Origin: an uncultured Saprospiraceae bacterium
GTDB lineage: Bacteria; Bacteroidota; Bacteroidia; Chitinophagales; Saprospiraceae
Reading direction: 5' to 3'
Length of the DNA: 37,702 bases
Assembly (NCBI GenBank): GCA_905480595.1
Contig: CAJQQY010000364.1
Span: forward strand, 1 to 37,702
The position numbers and the translations under genes were made by a program. A model generated the notes under the pieces. It worked only from the letters and a program-made list of their open reading frames with translations. It ran no database searches and was not told where the DNA came from. This document shows, in pieces, positions 1-7,980 of the stretch. Position 1 is the first letter of the stretch; every line of letters begins with the position of its first letter.

Positions 1-1496
1 CAACCGCAACTATTAAAAAAGTTACTCTAGAAGAATACTTCAAACCTTTTAGAGAAAATGTAATTGGTGCCAACCAAACTTTCGAATCTCCTTTTGGGAA
101 AAAAAGAATTGTATATGCCGATTGGACTGCCAGCGGCAGAATGTATCTTCCCATTGAAAAAATATTACTTAAAGACATGGCTCCCTTTGTTGGAAATACG
201 CACACGGAAACTACCGTAACTGGGTGCTCAATGACGATGGCTTACCATGAAGCACAAAAGATTATCAAAAAACATGTGGGTGCAAAGAAGAGTGATGTTT
301 TAATTTCTTCCAATTCAGGAATGACTGGAGTGGTCAATAAATTCCAAAGAATTTTAGGATTAAAAATTCATGAGAAATATCGAGGCTTAGTGAAATTACC
401 AGAGGAAGTGCGACCAATTATTTTTTGTACACACATGGAACATCACTCTAATCAGACGAGTTGGTTGGAAACCATTTGTGATGTCGAAGTAATTCCTCCT
501 TGCGAAAAAGGTATGGTGAATTTAGAGAATTTAAAAGAGTTGTTGCACAAATATCGAAAACGAAAAACTAAAATTGCGGCGGTGACTTCTTGCTCCAATG
601 TTACTGGAATTAAATCGCCATATCATAAAATTGCTTCGATGATGCACAAAGCAGGAGGATTGTGTTTTGTGGATTTTGCTTGCTCAGCTCCATACATTGA
701 TATCAATATGCGTCCACAAGATGAAATGGAACATTTAGATGCCATTTATTTTTCGCCACATAAATTTTTAGGTGGTCCAGGAACGACAGGAGTTCTAGTT
801 TTTGATCAAAAATTATATAAAAATAAAGTGCCAGATAATCCAGGTGGTGGAACAGTTGACTGGACAAACCCTTGGGGAGAGCACAAATATATTGATGAAA
901 TTGAAGCGCGAGAAGACGGAGGCACACCTGCATTTTTACAAACTATCAAAGCTGCTCTTTGCATGAAACTCAAAGAGGAAATGGGGGTGAAAAAAATGCT
1001 AAAAAGAGAAGAGGAGATGTTGTCTAAAATCTGGAAAGGCATTGGGAAAATTTCCAATCTTCATATTTTAGCGAAGCATGTGAAAAAAAGATTAGGAGTG
1101 GTTTCATTTTATATTGATGACCTCCATTATAATTTAGGTGTAAAATTGTTGAATGATCGTTTTGGAATTCAAGTTCGAGGAGGCTGCTCTTGTGCAGGAA
1201 CTTACGGACACTATTTGTTGCATGTTTCTCAAGAGTATTCTAATGATGTAACCTGCCGAATTGGATTGGGTGATTTGAGCGAAAAACCAGGTTGGATTCG
1301 AATGTCGATTCATCCTGTGATGACTGACAAAGAAGTAAAATTCATTACAGACTCGATTGCTGAATTAGCTAAAAATCATAAAAAGTGGGCGAAGGATTAC
1401 GAATACAATGCTTCTACGAATGAGTTTGAATTTAAGCATGATTGCGTCGATGAATCAGTGAGGGTAAATAAATGGTTTAAGACAAAATTGAAGTAA
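1..1496 (+). CDS. Class V aminotransferase-fold PLP enzyme (cysteine desulfurase/selenocysteine lyase-like), 5' partial
   Basis: The reading frame is open to the left edge. The 46 codons before the first ATG (141) are clearly coding (they include YADWTASGR, the usual N-terminal motif of this family), so the gene begins outside the window. Visible family marks are EHHSNQ, the cofactor-binding stretch DFACSAPY and the PLP-lysine motif SPHKFLGGPG (Lys codon at 762-764). Near the C-terminus RGGCSCAGTYGHYLLHV places cysteines where desulfurases carry theirs. Class V enzymes remove sulfur, selenium or amino groups from amino acids in the cytoplasm. The exact substrate cannot be read from the sequence. 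It lies 130 bases before a second class V enzyme on the same strand. A palindromic repeat and a promoter lie between them, so the two need not be co-transcribed. Confidence 0.88.
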   Translation, partial: TATIKKVTLEEYFKPFRENVIGANQTFESPFGKKRIVYADWTASGRMYLPIEKILLKDMAPFVGNTHTETTVTGCSMTMAYHEAQKIIKKHVGAKKSDVLISSNSGMTGVVNKFQRILGLKIHEKYRGLVKLPEEVRPIIFCTHMEHHSNQTSWLETICDVEVIPPCEKGMVNLENLKELLHKYRKRKTKIAAVTSCSNVTGIKSPYHKIASMMHKAGGLCFVDFACSAPYIDINMRPQDEMEHLDAIYFSPHKFLGGPGTTGVLVFDQKLYKNKVPDNPGGGTVDWTNPWGEHKYIDEIEAREDGGTPAFLQTIKAALCMKLKEEMGVKKMLKREEEMLSKIWKGIGKISNLHILAKHVKKRLGVVSFYIDDLHYNLGVKLLNDRFGIQVRGGCSCAGTYGHYLLHVSQEYSNDVTCRIGLGDLSEKPGWIRMSIHPVMTDKEVKFITDSIAELAKNHKKWAKDYEYNASTNEFEFKHDCVDESVRVNKWFKTKLK

Positions 1497-1510
1497 TTAC
1501 AATACAAATA

Positions 1511-1584
1511 TTAATACCACCAAAGGCGCAAAAGATACAACAGAGGAAAATTCTTTGTGTTTCTTTTGTGCCTTTTGAGGTTAA
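1511..1584. repeat. Palindromic intergenic repeat, family A copy 1
   Basis: The left arm at 1511-1534 (core CCAAAGGCGCAAAAGA) and right arm at 1562-1584 (core TCTTTTGTGCCTTTTGAGG) form an imperfect long hairpin. The right arm closely resembles the right arm of the repeat at 5150-5199 (shared pattern CTTwTGTGCCTTwTGwGG followed by TTAA). Its position between two genes and its relation to copy 2 suggest a dispersed intergenic repeat family of this genome. Confidence 0.6.
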
Positions 1585-1604
1585 TAAAACACTTGTTACC
1601 TTTG
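1574..1604 (+). promoter_or_regulatory. Bacteroidota-type promoter of the cysteine desulfurase gene
   Basis: TTTG at 1574-1577, a 19-base spacer and TACCTTTG at 1597-1604 fit the Bacteroidota sigma consensus (-33 TTTG/TTG, -7 TAnnTTTG). Transcription would start near 1611, about 16 bases before the ATG at 1627. The -33 element lies inside the right arm of the palindromic repeat. Confidence 0.65.
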
Positions 1605-1626
1605 CATTAATAAAAATAAACAAACA

Positions 1627-2775
1627 ATGAAAAGAATATATTTCGACAACGCAGCAACCACTCCAATTAGCGAAGAAGTGATTGAGTTTATGTCTGATTT
1701 GATGCGAAGCCATTATGGGAATCCATCTTCAATTCACAAAGAAGGTCGGGAGGCAAGAACTGTAATTGAAGAAGCTCGAAAGAAAATTGCAAATTTAATC
1801 GGAGCATCGATTGGTGAAATATTTTTCACATCAGGTGGAACGGAAGCTAATAATATGGTGCTCAGATGTGCTGTCCGAGATCTAGGAGTAAAAAGAATTA
1901 TCACTTCTCCGATTGAACATCATTGTATTTTACACACCTTGGAGGCAATGGAAAATGAGACAGATGTAAAAGTTGAATTTGTCGAAATCGATAATAAGGG
2001 AATTGTCAATTTAGCAAATTTGGAAGCATTGATTTCAGAAGATGCTGGAAAGACTTTAGTAAGCTTGATGCATTGCAATAATGAAATTGGGACGCTGTTA
2101 GATTTGGATAAAGTATCAGCAATGTGTGTTGAACACAATGTTTATTTTCATTCTGATACTGTTCAAACGATGGGGTATTTTCCAATTAATGTAGATGAAA
2201 CCAAAATTAATTTTTTAGCTGGAGCAGCTCATAAATTTCATGGACCAAAAGGTGTTGGGTTCGTTTATATTAATGGGGAAAATATCGTCAAGCCAATCAT
2301 CAATGGTGGTTCGCAAGAAAGAAATATGCGAGCAGGAACTGAAAATATTTACGGGATTGCTGGTATGGCAAAGGCATTAGAAATGTCTTATGAAAATTTA
2401 GACGCGACTCGAGAGCATACTTTAGGTTTACGGAATTATATGAAAAGTCAGTTGCTTGAAAATTTTGAAGACATTCAGTTTAATGGAGATCACGAAGGGC
2501 ATTTTCACTTTAAAACATTGACGGTTTCTTTTCCTCAATCACCAAAATCTGAATTACTTTTATTGAATTTAGATATCCTAGGAATTTGTGCATCGGGAGG
2601 AAGTGCGTGTAGTTCAGGCGCTGAAAAAGGATCACATGTTTTGGAAAAGATACAAATGGATCCTGATCGAAAATCAATTCGTTTTTCTTTTTCAAAGTAT
2701 AATACTAAAGAAGAAGTAGATTTCGTAATTGAAAAATTAAAGACGATTGTACAAGTAAAAGAAGCAGTTATCTAA
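1627..2775 (+). CDS. Cysteine desulfurase, IscS/NifS family
   Basis: This 382-residue PLP enzyme would take sulfur from cysteine, leaving alanine and a persulfide for iron-sulfur clusters or tRNA thiolation. All key motifs are present: YFDNAATTP at the N-terminus, TSGGTEANN, EHHC, HCNNEIGT, HSDTVQ, the PLP lysine in AAHKFHGPKG (Lys203), GGSQERNMRAGTEN, and the catalytic cysteine in SGGSACSSG (Cys328). These positions are close to those of the E. coli IscS enzyme. The ATG at 1627 follows a good promoter by a short leader. No iscU, sufBCD or mnmA lies nearby, so its physiological partner is not shown by context. The 3' end overlaps by 8 bases the end of the convergent gene at 2768. The family call is firm; the symbol iscS versus nifS is not decided. 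Confidence 0.93.
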   Translation: MKRIYFDNAATTPISEEVIEFMSDLMRSHYGNPSSIHKEGREARTVIEEARKKIANLIGASIGEIFFTSGGTEANNMVLRCAVRDLGVKRIITSPIEHHCILHTLEAMENETDVKVEFVEIDNKGIVNLANLEALISEDAGKTLVSLMHCNNEIGTLLDLDKVSAMCVEHNVYFHSDTVQTMGYFPINVDETKINFLAGAAHKFHGPKGVGFVYINGENIVKPIINGGSQERNMRAGTENIYGIAGMAKALEMSYENLDATREHTLGLRNYMKSQLLENFEDIQFNGDHEGHFHFKTLTVSFPQSPKSELLLLNLDILGICASGGSACSSGAEKGSHVLEKIQMDPDRKSIRFSFSKYNTKEEVDFVIEKLKTIVQVKEAVI

Positions 2776-3259
2776 ATAATTGATGAATCAGATATACTAT
2801 AATTACAAAAGAAAGAATTATTATATCTTGAGTTACTCCTTTTGTCTCTTCCTTGAGAGGTGTTAATTCCGCACCTCGTCTCTTTAATTCCATTTTCACT
2901 AAGGTGTCCGTATAAACGTTTTCATTTTCTTCCAACAAAAGTTCAAGTGAACTTAAAGAATGGTTCCAATATTTTTTGATTGGATATTTTTCATCTTCAT
3001 TCACTAATAGTTCAAAAAGTTCATGTGCTTTTTCAAAATCATTTTCTTTGATATGAATTTCATGAATTAAATTCCCAAATTTTTTTCTTTCAGGATTATC
3101 AACTTTTACACGATACTCAATATTATTATCATGCAACATCGCAGCTGTAAGTACTAAAGACTCTTCATTAAAGTATTGTTGAAATAAAATTCCCTCCTCT
3201 TTTTTGAGAGGTAGTTCGTGAGAGATCACCAAGTTGTAATCTAAGATTTCATCTTCCAT
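2768..3259 (-). CDS. Hypothetical protein with C-terminal membrane anchor
   Basis: This is a 163-residue protein. The N-terminal part (about residues 20-85) is an acidic alpha/beta-looking region with phrases such as AAMLHDNNIEYRV and FEKAHELFELL. That arrangement recalls the small DUF2007-type 'putative signal transducing' domains, but I cannot confirm it. The middle is helical and charged, and the C-terminus is one hydrophobic segment (IIILSFVIIVYLIHQLF), so the protein is probably tail-anchored with most of the chain in the cytoplasm. It is convergent with the cysteine desulfurase gene and overlaps its last 8 bases. A TAATTTTG -7-like box lies at 3314-3321 on the minus strand. Function unknown. 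Confidence 0.72.
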   Translation of the reverse strand: MEDEILDYNLVISHELPLKKEEGILFQQYFNEESLVLTAAMLHDNNIEYRVKVDNPERKKFGNLIHEIHIKENDFEKAHELFELLVNEDEKYPIKKYWNHSLSSLELLLEENENVYTDTLVKMELKRRGAELTPLKEETKGVTQDIIILSFVIIVYLIHQLFR

Positions 3260-3313
3260 ATTTTACCTATTTTTTGTTGAATACAATTTACTATTTTTTT
3301 ATTTCAATTCTTT

Positions 3314-3321
3314 CAAAATTA
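3314..3321 (-). promoter_or_regulatory. Possible -7 box for the gene ending at 2768
   Basis: The minus strand reads TAATTTTG, a full match to TAnnTTTG, about 55 bases upstream of the ATG at 3259. No matching -33 box was found at the usual spacing, so support is moderate. Confidence 0.35.
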
Positions 3322-3456
3322 CATCACAAGTTTTCTTTAATTTTATCATCTAAAAAAGTGAAAATTGTAAGGAGTCTAGAATGCTGGTTTTCAATTAGTT
3401 ATCCTTTCATAGTTATAAAAATCAAAAATTATTTTATCCAATTCAAAAACAAAAAA

Positions 3457-3924
3457 ATGAAATTATTAAAAATATCATTTCTCTTTTTTGCAATTGCCAT
3501 GTTGTTTAGTTGCAATAAAAAAACGGCCGATGCAACAGTTTCTGAAGCAGTTGCAACCGCTGAAACAACTACTGCAGAAAGACCAAGAAGAGATGGACGA
3601 AGAGGTCAAAGAAACCCTGAAGCTCAAAAAAAACGCAGACAAGAAATGTATGCACAACTCAATTTGTCAGAAGCCCAAGTTGTAAAAGTGGAAGAAATTT
3701 CTGCAAAGTACCAAGCTAAGCGAACAGCACTTTTTGAGCAAAATAATGGAGATCGTGAATCGATGCGTGGAATAATGCAAAAACAAAGAGAAGATCAAAA
3801 CAAAGAGTTATCGGGTGTGATGACAAAGGAACAATTTGCTAAATATCTCGAAATTCAAAAATTACAGCGAGGCCGAAGAGGAGGGCGAGGTGGTGAACCT
3901 CCAGGAGGCCGTAATGGAAAATAA
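3457..3924 (+). CDS. Small lipoprotein, Spy/CpxP-like or DUF4890-like
   Basis: I chose the ATG at 3457 over the longer frame from 3274. It gives a clean lipoprotein signal, MKLLKISFLFFAIAMLFSC, with a lipobox cysteine at residue 19, while the upstream codons look non-coding. The mature protein (about 137 residues) has a Thr/Ala-rich linker, an Arg-rich stretch and a helical region with LNLSEAQVVKVEEISAKY and MTKEQFAKYLEIQ. That pattern is typical of periplasmic Spy/CpxP-type helical hairpins, which bind metals or misfolded proteins. The C-terminus is a Gly/Arg tail (RRGGRGG). It should sit in the periplasm, lipid-anchored. A strong terminator follows 7 bases after the stop. The exact role is inferred. 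Confidence 0.78.
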   Translation: MKLLKISFLFFAIAMLFSCNKKTADATVSEAVATAETTTAERPRRDGRRGQRNPEAQKKRRQEMYAQLNLSEAQVVKVEEISAKYQAKRTALFEQNNGDRESMRGIMQKQREDQNKELSGVMTKEQFAKYLEIQKLQRGRRGGRGGEPPGGRNGK

Positions 3925-3930
3925 AAATAG

Positions 3931-3970
3931 AAAACCTCCTGTGAAAACTAATTCACAGGAGGTTTTTATT
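3931..3970. terminator. Bidirectional intrinsic terminator
   Basis: A perfect 15-bp stem (3931-3945 with 3952-3966, AAACCTCCTGTGAA and its complement), a 6-base loop and T/A runs on both sides. It serves the lipoprotein gene on the plus strand and pdhA on the minus strand. Confidence 0.88.
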
Positions 3971-3988
3971 TTTCAAAATCCAAACTTC

Positions 3989-5017
3989 TTAAGAAGTATA
4001 AGGATAATCTTCTTGCATGTAATTGTCTTCGAATAGATCATCGCCATTAGGGAAATCTGAACTTTCAGCAAATTCAACTGCTTCATTTATTTCAGCTTTA
4101 ATTTTGTCTTTGATCGCTTTGATTTCTTCCGCAGTTGCAATATTTACATCTAAGATCTTTTTCTCAGTTACTTTGATTGGATCAATTCCTTGGTACTCTT
4201 TTAATTCATCTTTTGTTCTATAAGTACCTGGATCAGAAACAGAGTGACCTTTATATCTATAGGTTTTGATTTCTAAGAAGTAAGGTCCCGCACCTGAACG
4301 AATATGCTCAGCAGCACGCGTCAATGCTTCATGAACAGCTTCAGGAGACATTCCGTCTACTTCTTCACTAGGCATATCGAAAGCACTACCTACCTTATAA
4401 ATATCTGCAACATTACTAGTACGTTCTACTGAAGTACCCATTGCATAATGGTTATTTTCACAAATATAAAGTACAGGCAATTTCCACGTCATTGCCATAT
4501 TGAATGATTCATACAAAGCTCCTTGACGAGCAGCCCCGTCACCAAACATTGTTACACAAAGTAAATCAGTTCCACGATATTTTTCTGCAAAACCAATTCC
4601 TGTTCCGATTGGAATTTGAGCTCCAACGATTCCATTTCCTCCAAAAAATCTGTGTTCTTTTGAGAAAAAGTGCATAGATCCACCTTTACCTTTTACAACT
4701 CCTGTTTTTTTACCGTACAATTCAGCCATACATTTTTTGGTAGGAATACCTCGACTAATTGCTAATCCGTGCTGTCGGTAAGCTGTTACCATCGCATCTT
4801 CTTTTCTAATCGCTGAAACTAATCCCGCAGCTATTGCTTCTTGTCCAATATATACATGGAGAAAACCACGAATTTTTTCCTGACCATATTTTTGTAAGGA
4901 TTTTTCTTCAAATCGACGGATTCGGAGCATAGTTTCATACCATTGCAAATAAGTTTCTTTGCTATATTCTGGTGCTTTTTTGCCTCTTTTTGATGCTTTT
5001 TCAACTACTTTCGTCAT
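3989..5017 (-). CDS. pdhA: Pyruvate dehydrogenase E1 component, alpha subunit
   Basis: This thiamine-diphosphate enzyme subunit oxidatively decarboxylates pyruvate within the pyruvate dehydrogenase complex. The start is taken at 5017 (MTKVVEKASKRG, 342 residues). The frame continues 24 codons upstream but those look non-coding, and 342 residues is normal for this subunit. The ThDP/Mg motif GDGAARQG (about residues 159-166) ends in ENN (187-189). The active-site loop YRYKGHSVSDPGTYRT (about 267-282) holds the conserved His and Ser. The GQEA and RQHG motifs of the family are also present. The beta subunit and E2 genes are not adjacent, so the complex is encoded at split loci. The 3' end shares the terminator at 3931. 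Confidence 0.94.
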   Translation of the reverse strand: MTKVVEKASKRGKKAPEYSKETYLQWYETMLRIRRFEEKSLQKYGQEKIRGFLHVYIGQEAIAAGLVSAIRKEDAMVTAYRQHGLAISRGIPTKKCMAELYGKKTGVVKGKGGSMHFFSKEHRFFGGNGIVGAQIPIGTGIGFAEKYRGTDLLCVTMFGDGAARQGALYESFNMAMTWKLPVLYICENNHYAMGTSVERTSNVADIYKVGSAFDMPSEEVDGMSPEAVHEALTRAAEHIRSGAGPYFLEIKTYRYKGHSVSDPGTYRTKDELKEYQGIDPIKVTEKKILDVNIATAEEIKAIKDKIKAEINEAVEFAESSDFPNGDDLFEDNYMQEDYPYTS

Positions 5018-5149
5018 GTTTAATTCTAATTTTTGAAAAAATGTGATTGAATTGAAGATTAAAGATAATTCTAAATTTAGAATCTGCAAAATTCATTTAG
5101 TTTTGTGGGAAAAAATTAATTCAACGTTTAAACTCTAAGTGAATAAAAC

Positions 5150-5199
5150 TTAACCATATAAGATTCCCATGATAGAACTTATGTGCCTTATGTGGTTAA
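5150..5199. repeat. Palindromic intergenic repeat, family A copy 2
   Basis: TTAACCATATAAG (5150-5162) pairs with CTTATGTGGTTAA (5187-5199) over 13 bp with one G-T wobble. The right half CTTATGTGCCTTATGTGG matches the repeat at 1511-1584. It lies in the divergent gap between pdhA and recF. Confidence 0.6.
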
Positions 5200-5237
5200 A
5201 AATTACACTTTCATATTTTCTATCCAAATCAATTTAA

Positions 5238-6359
5238 GTGAAAATTCAACAACTCAGATTAACTCATTTTAAGAACTACGAAACAGGCCATTTTGTTTTC
5301 AGCGAACGGCTAAATTGTTTCGTTGGAAAAAATGGAATGGGTAAAACGAACCTGTTGGATGCCATTTATTACCTCTGCATGTGTAAGAGTCATAAAGGTG
5401 TAAATGATCGAAATGTGGTACAGCATACCATGGATTTTTTCAGATTAGAAGGATATTTTTTGATTGAAAAAAACGAAGAGGTAAAAAGTAAATCGAAAAA
5501 TAAAATCGTAGCCAAAGTTCAACCTGGCAAAAAGAAAGAGATCGAAAAAGATGATGTTGCCTATCAAAAATTATCAGAGCACATCGGAATGTTGCCAGTT
5601 GTGATTATTGTTCCAGATGATACGTTTATGGCTACTGATGGAAGTGAAGAACGTCGAAGATTTTTGGATAATACTTTATCGCAATTGGACATTGAATATC
5701 TGAAAAATCTAATCACTTATAATAAGGTATTAAAACAACGGAATTCTGCTTTGAAGAAATTTGCAGAAACACGTTCATTCAATGCTGAGTTATTGGATAT
5801 TTATGATCAACAATTGTTGGAACCTGCTCAAGTTATTTTTGAAAAAAGAAAAGAGTTTGTTGATGCCTTTCGGCCAGTCTTTAAGGATTTTTACCAAGCC
5901 ATTTCAAGTGGACAAGAACAAGTAGATTGCACTTATTCGTCTAGTTTGAAGGAAGGAAGTTTTGCCGATCAACTTAAGGAGTCTCGAGAAAAAGATAAAA
6001 TTCTAACTCGTACAACTTGCGGAGTTCATAAAGATGATTTAGCATTTCGAATCGACAAACATTTGCTTCGAAAATTTGGTTCGCAAGGACAATTGAAATC
6101 TTATGTTTTAGCACTCAAGTTAGCTCAATATGATTTTTTGAAAAAAAACCACTCCTCCAATCCAATCCTTTTGATGGATGATATTTTTGATAAATTGGAC
6201 GAAGGACGAGTACAACAATTAATTCAATTGATTTTGGAAAAAAACTTTGGACAAGTTTTCATTACCGATACTCATGAAAATAGGGTAGAGGAAATTATTA
6301 AAAATTTCGAGACAGACTACAAAAAATTCTACATCGAAAATGGGGAGTGCAAGGAATAA
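5238..6359 (+). CDS. recF: DNA replication/repair protein RecF
   Basis: RecF is an SMC-like ATPase that loads RecA with RecOR at gaps and stalled forks. The 373-residue protein opens with MKIQQLRLTHFKNYE, followed by Walker A GKNGMGKT (residues 30-37). The ABC-type signature region GSQGQLKS comes next, then Walker B LLMDDIFDKLD (about 310-320) and a C-terminal switch VFITDTHENRV. The start is GTG; no in-frame ATG lies at the expected N-terminus, and the conserved first residues begin right there. A lysine-rich insertion (about residues 80-105) precedes SEHIGMLPVVIIVPDD. dciA follows 68 bases downstream on the same strand, a common pairing, so the two are probably co-transcribed up to the terminator at 6734. 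Confidence 0.93.
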   Translation: MKIQQLRLTHFKNYETGHFVFSERLNCFVGKNGMGKTNLLDAIYYLCMCKSHKGVNDRNVVQHTMDFFRLEGYFLIEKNEEVKSKSKNKIVAKVQPGKKKEIEKDDVAYQKLSEHIGMLPVVIIVPDDTFMATDGSEERRRFLDNTLSQLDIEYLKNLITYNKVLKQRNSALKKFAETRSFNAELLDIYDQQLLEPAQVIFEKRKEFVDAFRPVFKDFYQAISSGQEQVDCTYSSSLKEGSFADQLKESREKDKILTRTTCGVHKDDLAFRIDKHLLRKFGSQGQLKSYVLALKLAQYDFLKKNHSSNPILLMDDIFDKLDEGRVQQLIQLILEKNFGQVFITDTHENRVEEIIKNFETDYKKFYIENGECKE

Positions 6360-6427
6360 AATCATTTTTAAAAAAATTCCACATCGAATAATTAGTACTT
6401 GCGAGAATTAAAGAATAATTTTGTTTT

Positions 6428-6718
6428 ATGAAAAAACACAATGACCAACGCATCGATGAAGTTCTAAAAAATTTAGTTGGTGGGTATAAGTATAAATCGA
6501 AACTTTATAAGAATAAATTAGCAACGACTTGGGAAACTTTAATGGGGGTGACCATTTCAAAATATACCTCAAGAATATCTATCCGAAACAAAAAATTATT
6601 TGTTACCATTGACTCTGCTCCATTGAAACAAGAACTTTCTTTTGCAAAAGATAAAATCAAAAAATTGATGAATGACGAGTTAGGTGAGAATTATATTGAT
6701 GAAGTTGTGATTCGATAA
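6428..6718 (+). CDS. DUF721/DciA family protein (putative replicative helicase loader)
   Basis: A 96-residue protein covering the full DUF721 domain: an N-terminal helix (RIDEVLKNLVGGYKYKSKLYKNKLATTWETLMG), then SKYTSRISIRNKKLFVTIDSAPLKQELSFAKDKIKKLMNDELG. This matches the family pattern of a conserved Trp near the first third followed by a 'L-V-V-S-A-L-EL' strand and helix. DciA proteins help load DnaB helicase in bacteria lacking DnaC, and genes of this family often follow recF. It is shorter than proteobacterial DciA, as is usual in Bacteroidota. It ends just before a strong terminator. Confidence 0.85.
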   Translation: MKKHNDQRIDEVLKNLVGGYKYKSKLYKNKLATTWETLMGVTISKYTSRISIRNKKLFVTIDSAPLKQELSFAKDKIKKLMNDELGENYIDEVVIR

Positions 6719-6733
6719 AGTTGATGTTTTAAT

Positions 6734-6780
6734 AAAAAAAGTGCGTAAATGTATTGTTACATTTACGCACTTTTTTTTTT
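6734..6780. terminator. Bidirectional intrinsic terminator
   Basis: GTGCGTAAATGTA (6741-6753), loop TTGT and its perfect complement (6758-6770), flanked by A and T tracts that lengthen the stem. It ends the recF-dciA unit on plus and the OmpA-family gene on minus. Confidence 0.9.
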
Positions 6781-6837
6781 TAATTCAAAATTTATTTTAA
6801 TCGATCTGTACTTTTTGCTTCGGTGATTTTTTCTTTT

Positions 6838-7980
6838 TTAGTTTTTTTTTGACATTAATTCTTCCACTTGATCTGCTTCAATCAATTCCTTCAAACTTTT
6901 TTTATCCAAAGGATCAACATCGACTGTTCCTACAATTTTTAAAGCAGTTCTACGATTTCGCTGATGTTCCCTTTCTGTACAATTTACACCGTTGGTACAT
7001 CGATTGATTAATTGTTCTTCTCCATAACCTTTTGCTAGCAACCTTTCCAAATCAATTCCATCTGTAGCAGCTAAATATTCCGCTGCAGCTTTAGCTCTTC
7101 TTCGAGATAAAAGCATATTATAATTATCATTTCCACGAGCATCTGTATGCGATCCCAACTCTACGATTACATGCTGATTATCTTTCAAAATCGTTTTTAA
7201 CTTATCTAGTTCTATTGCAGCATCAGGTCTAATATTCCATTTATCAAAGTCGTAATAAATGTCTTCAATTTCGTAGGTCTTATTTATTTTGATAGGTTCC
7301 ATATCAATGTTGGCAAGGAATGTTCCCATCTGATTTCCGTCAGTCATTACTTCAGAAACACCGGTCATATTTAACCCATCGAAACATAAAATGCAGCTAT
7401 CAATATTTACATAAGCCTCAATTCTTTTATTGAAAAATCCCTTCTTACGAATCATAATTGTATAGTGATTTCCTTTTTCAAAAAAGAAATTAAATACAGG
7501 AGCAGGATGTTCTAGTAGAACCAATTCTTCTGTTCGAGTAGTATTGTTATACACTTCAATTCTTGCACTATCTATCGAATTCAAAAGTGCGGTTCCATTA
7601 TTTCTAGACTCTGCCATTGTCACATCGAAAATGTATCCGGGTTTATGTTCCATTTCAATTTTTACAAAAACTTTCTTCGTATCCTTTAGTCCGATGGTAG
7701 AAACGATTTCTTCTGTGTCAATATAGTCTTTATGATGGACGATGATTCGGAATTTTCTCCCTTTCGGAACAGTTACCGCAAATGCGCCTTCCATTCCAGT
7801 TGCCATTTTTGTTTGTAATTCATTGGTCATGTGGTCAAGAATTTTGACCTCAGCACCTCGAACCAAACCCCGATTGTTTTCAGCATAAACATAGCCTTCT
7901 AATAAGACGTTATTTTGCCCAAAAACGAATACGCAAAGCAACGATAAAATAAGAGTAATTTTTATTTTTAATGTTTGCAT
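6838..7980 (-). CDS. OmpA-family outer membrane protein with carboxypeptidase-regulatory-like N-terminal domain
   Basis: A 380-residue exported protein with a signal peptide, MQTLKIKITLILSLLCVFVFG. Residues about 25-110 look like a carboxypeptidase-regulatory-like beta sandwich (LLEGYVYAENNRGLVRGAEV ... GMEGAFAVTVPKGRKFRI). The middle (110-240) has a second, weaker repeat of that kind. Residues about 245-350 are an OmpA C-terminal peptidoglycan-binding domain: IYYDFDKWNIRPDAAIELDKL, ELGSHTDARGNDNYN, LSRRRAKAAAEYL, GYGEEQ and RNRRTALKI. The Asp and Arg that grip diaminopimelate are in place. The short charged tail beyond is unassigned. The protein probably ties the outer membrane to the wall. 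Such proteins occur both alone and with T9SS genes in Bacteroidota; here no partner is adjacent. Confidence 0.87.
   Translation of the reverse strand: MQTLKIKITLILSLLCVFVFGQNNVLLEGYVYAENNRGLVRGAEVKILDHMTNELQTKMATGMEGAFAVTVPKGRKFRIIVHHKDYIDTEEIVSTIGLKDTKKVFVKIEMEHKPGYIFDVTMAESRNNGTALLNSIDSARIEVYNNTTRTEELVLLEHPAPVFNFFFEKGNHYTIMIRKKGFFNKRIEAYVNIDSCILCFDGLNMTGVSEVMTDGNQMGTFLANIDMEPIKINKTYEIEDIYYDFDKWNIRPDAAIELDKLKTILKDNQHVIVELGSHTDARGNDNYNMLLSRRRAKAAAEYLAATDGIDLERLLAKGYGEEQLINRCTNGVNCTEREHQRNRRTALKIVGTVDVDPLDKKSLKELIEADQVEELMSKKN

Noticed and set aside
703-1057. Open frames on the minus strand inside the class V PLP enzyme gene
   Set aside because: They lie antisense to a well-supported enzyme with all motifs, and their translations are low-complexity hydrophobic strings without start signals.
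3274-3456. Upstream extension of the small lipoprotein frame
   Set aside because: The added residues (Phe/Ile/Lys-rich) would bury the lipoprotein signal peptide; the ATG at 3457 gives a correct signal and lipobox.
5018-5089. Upstream extension of pdhA by 24 codons
   Set aside because: The E1 alpha family begins near MTKVVEKASKRG; the extra residues look like AT-rich spacer translated by chance.
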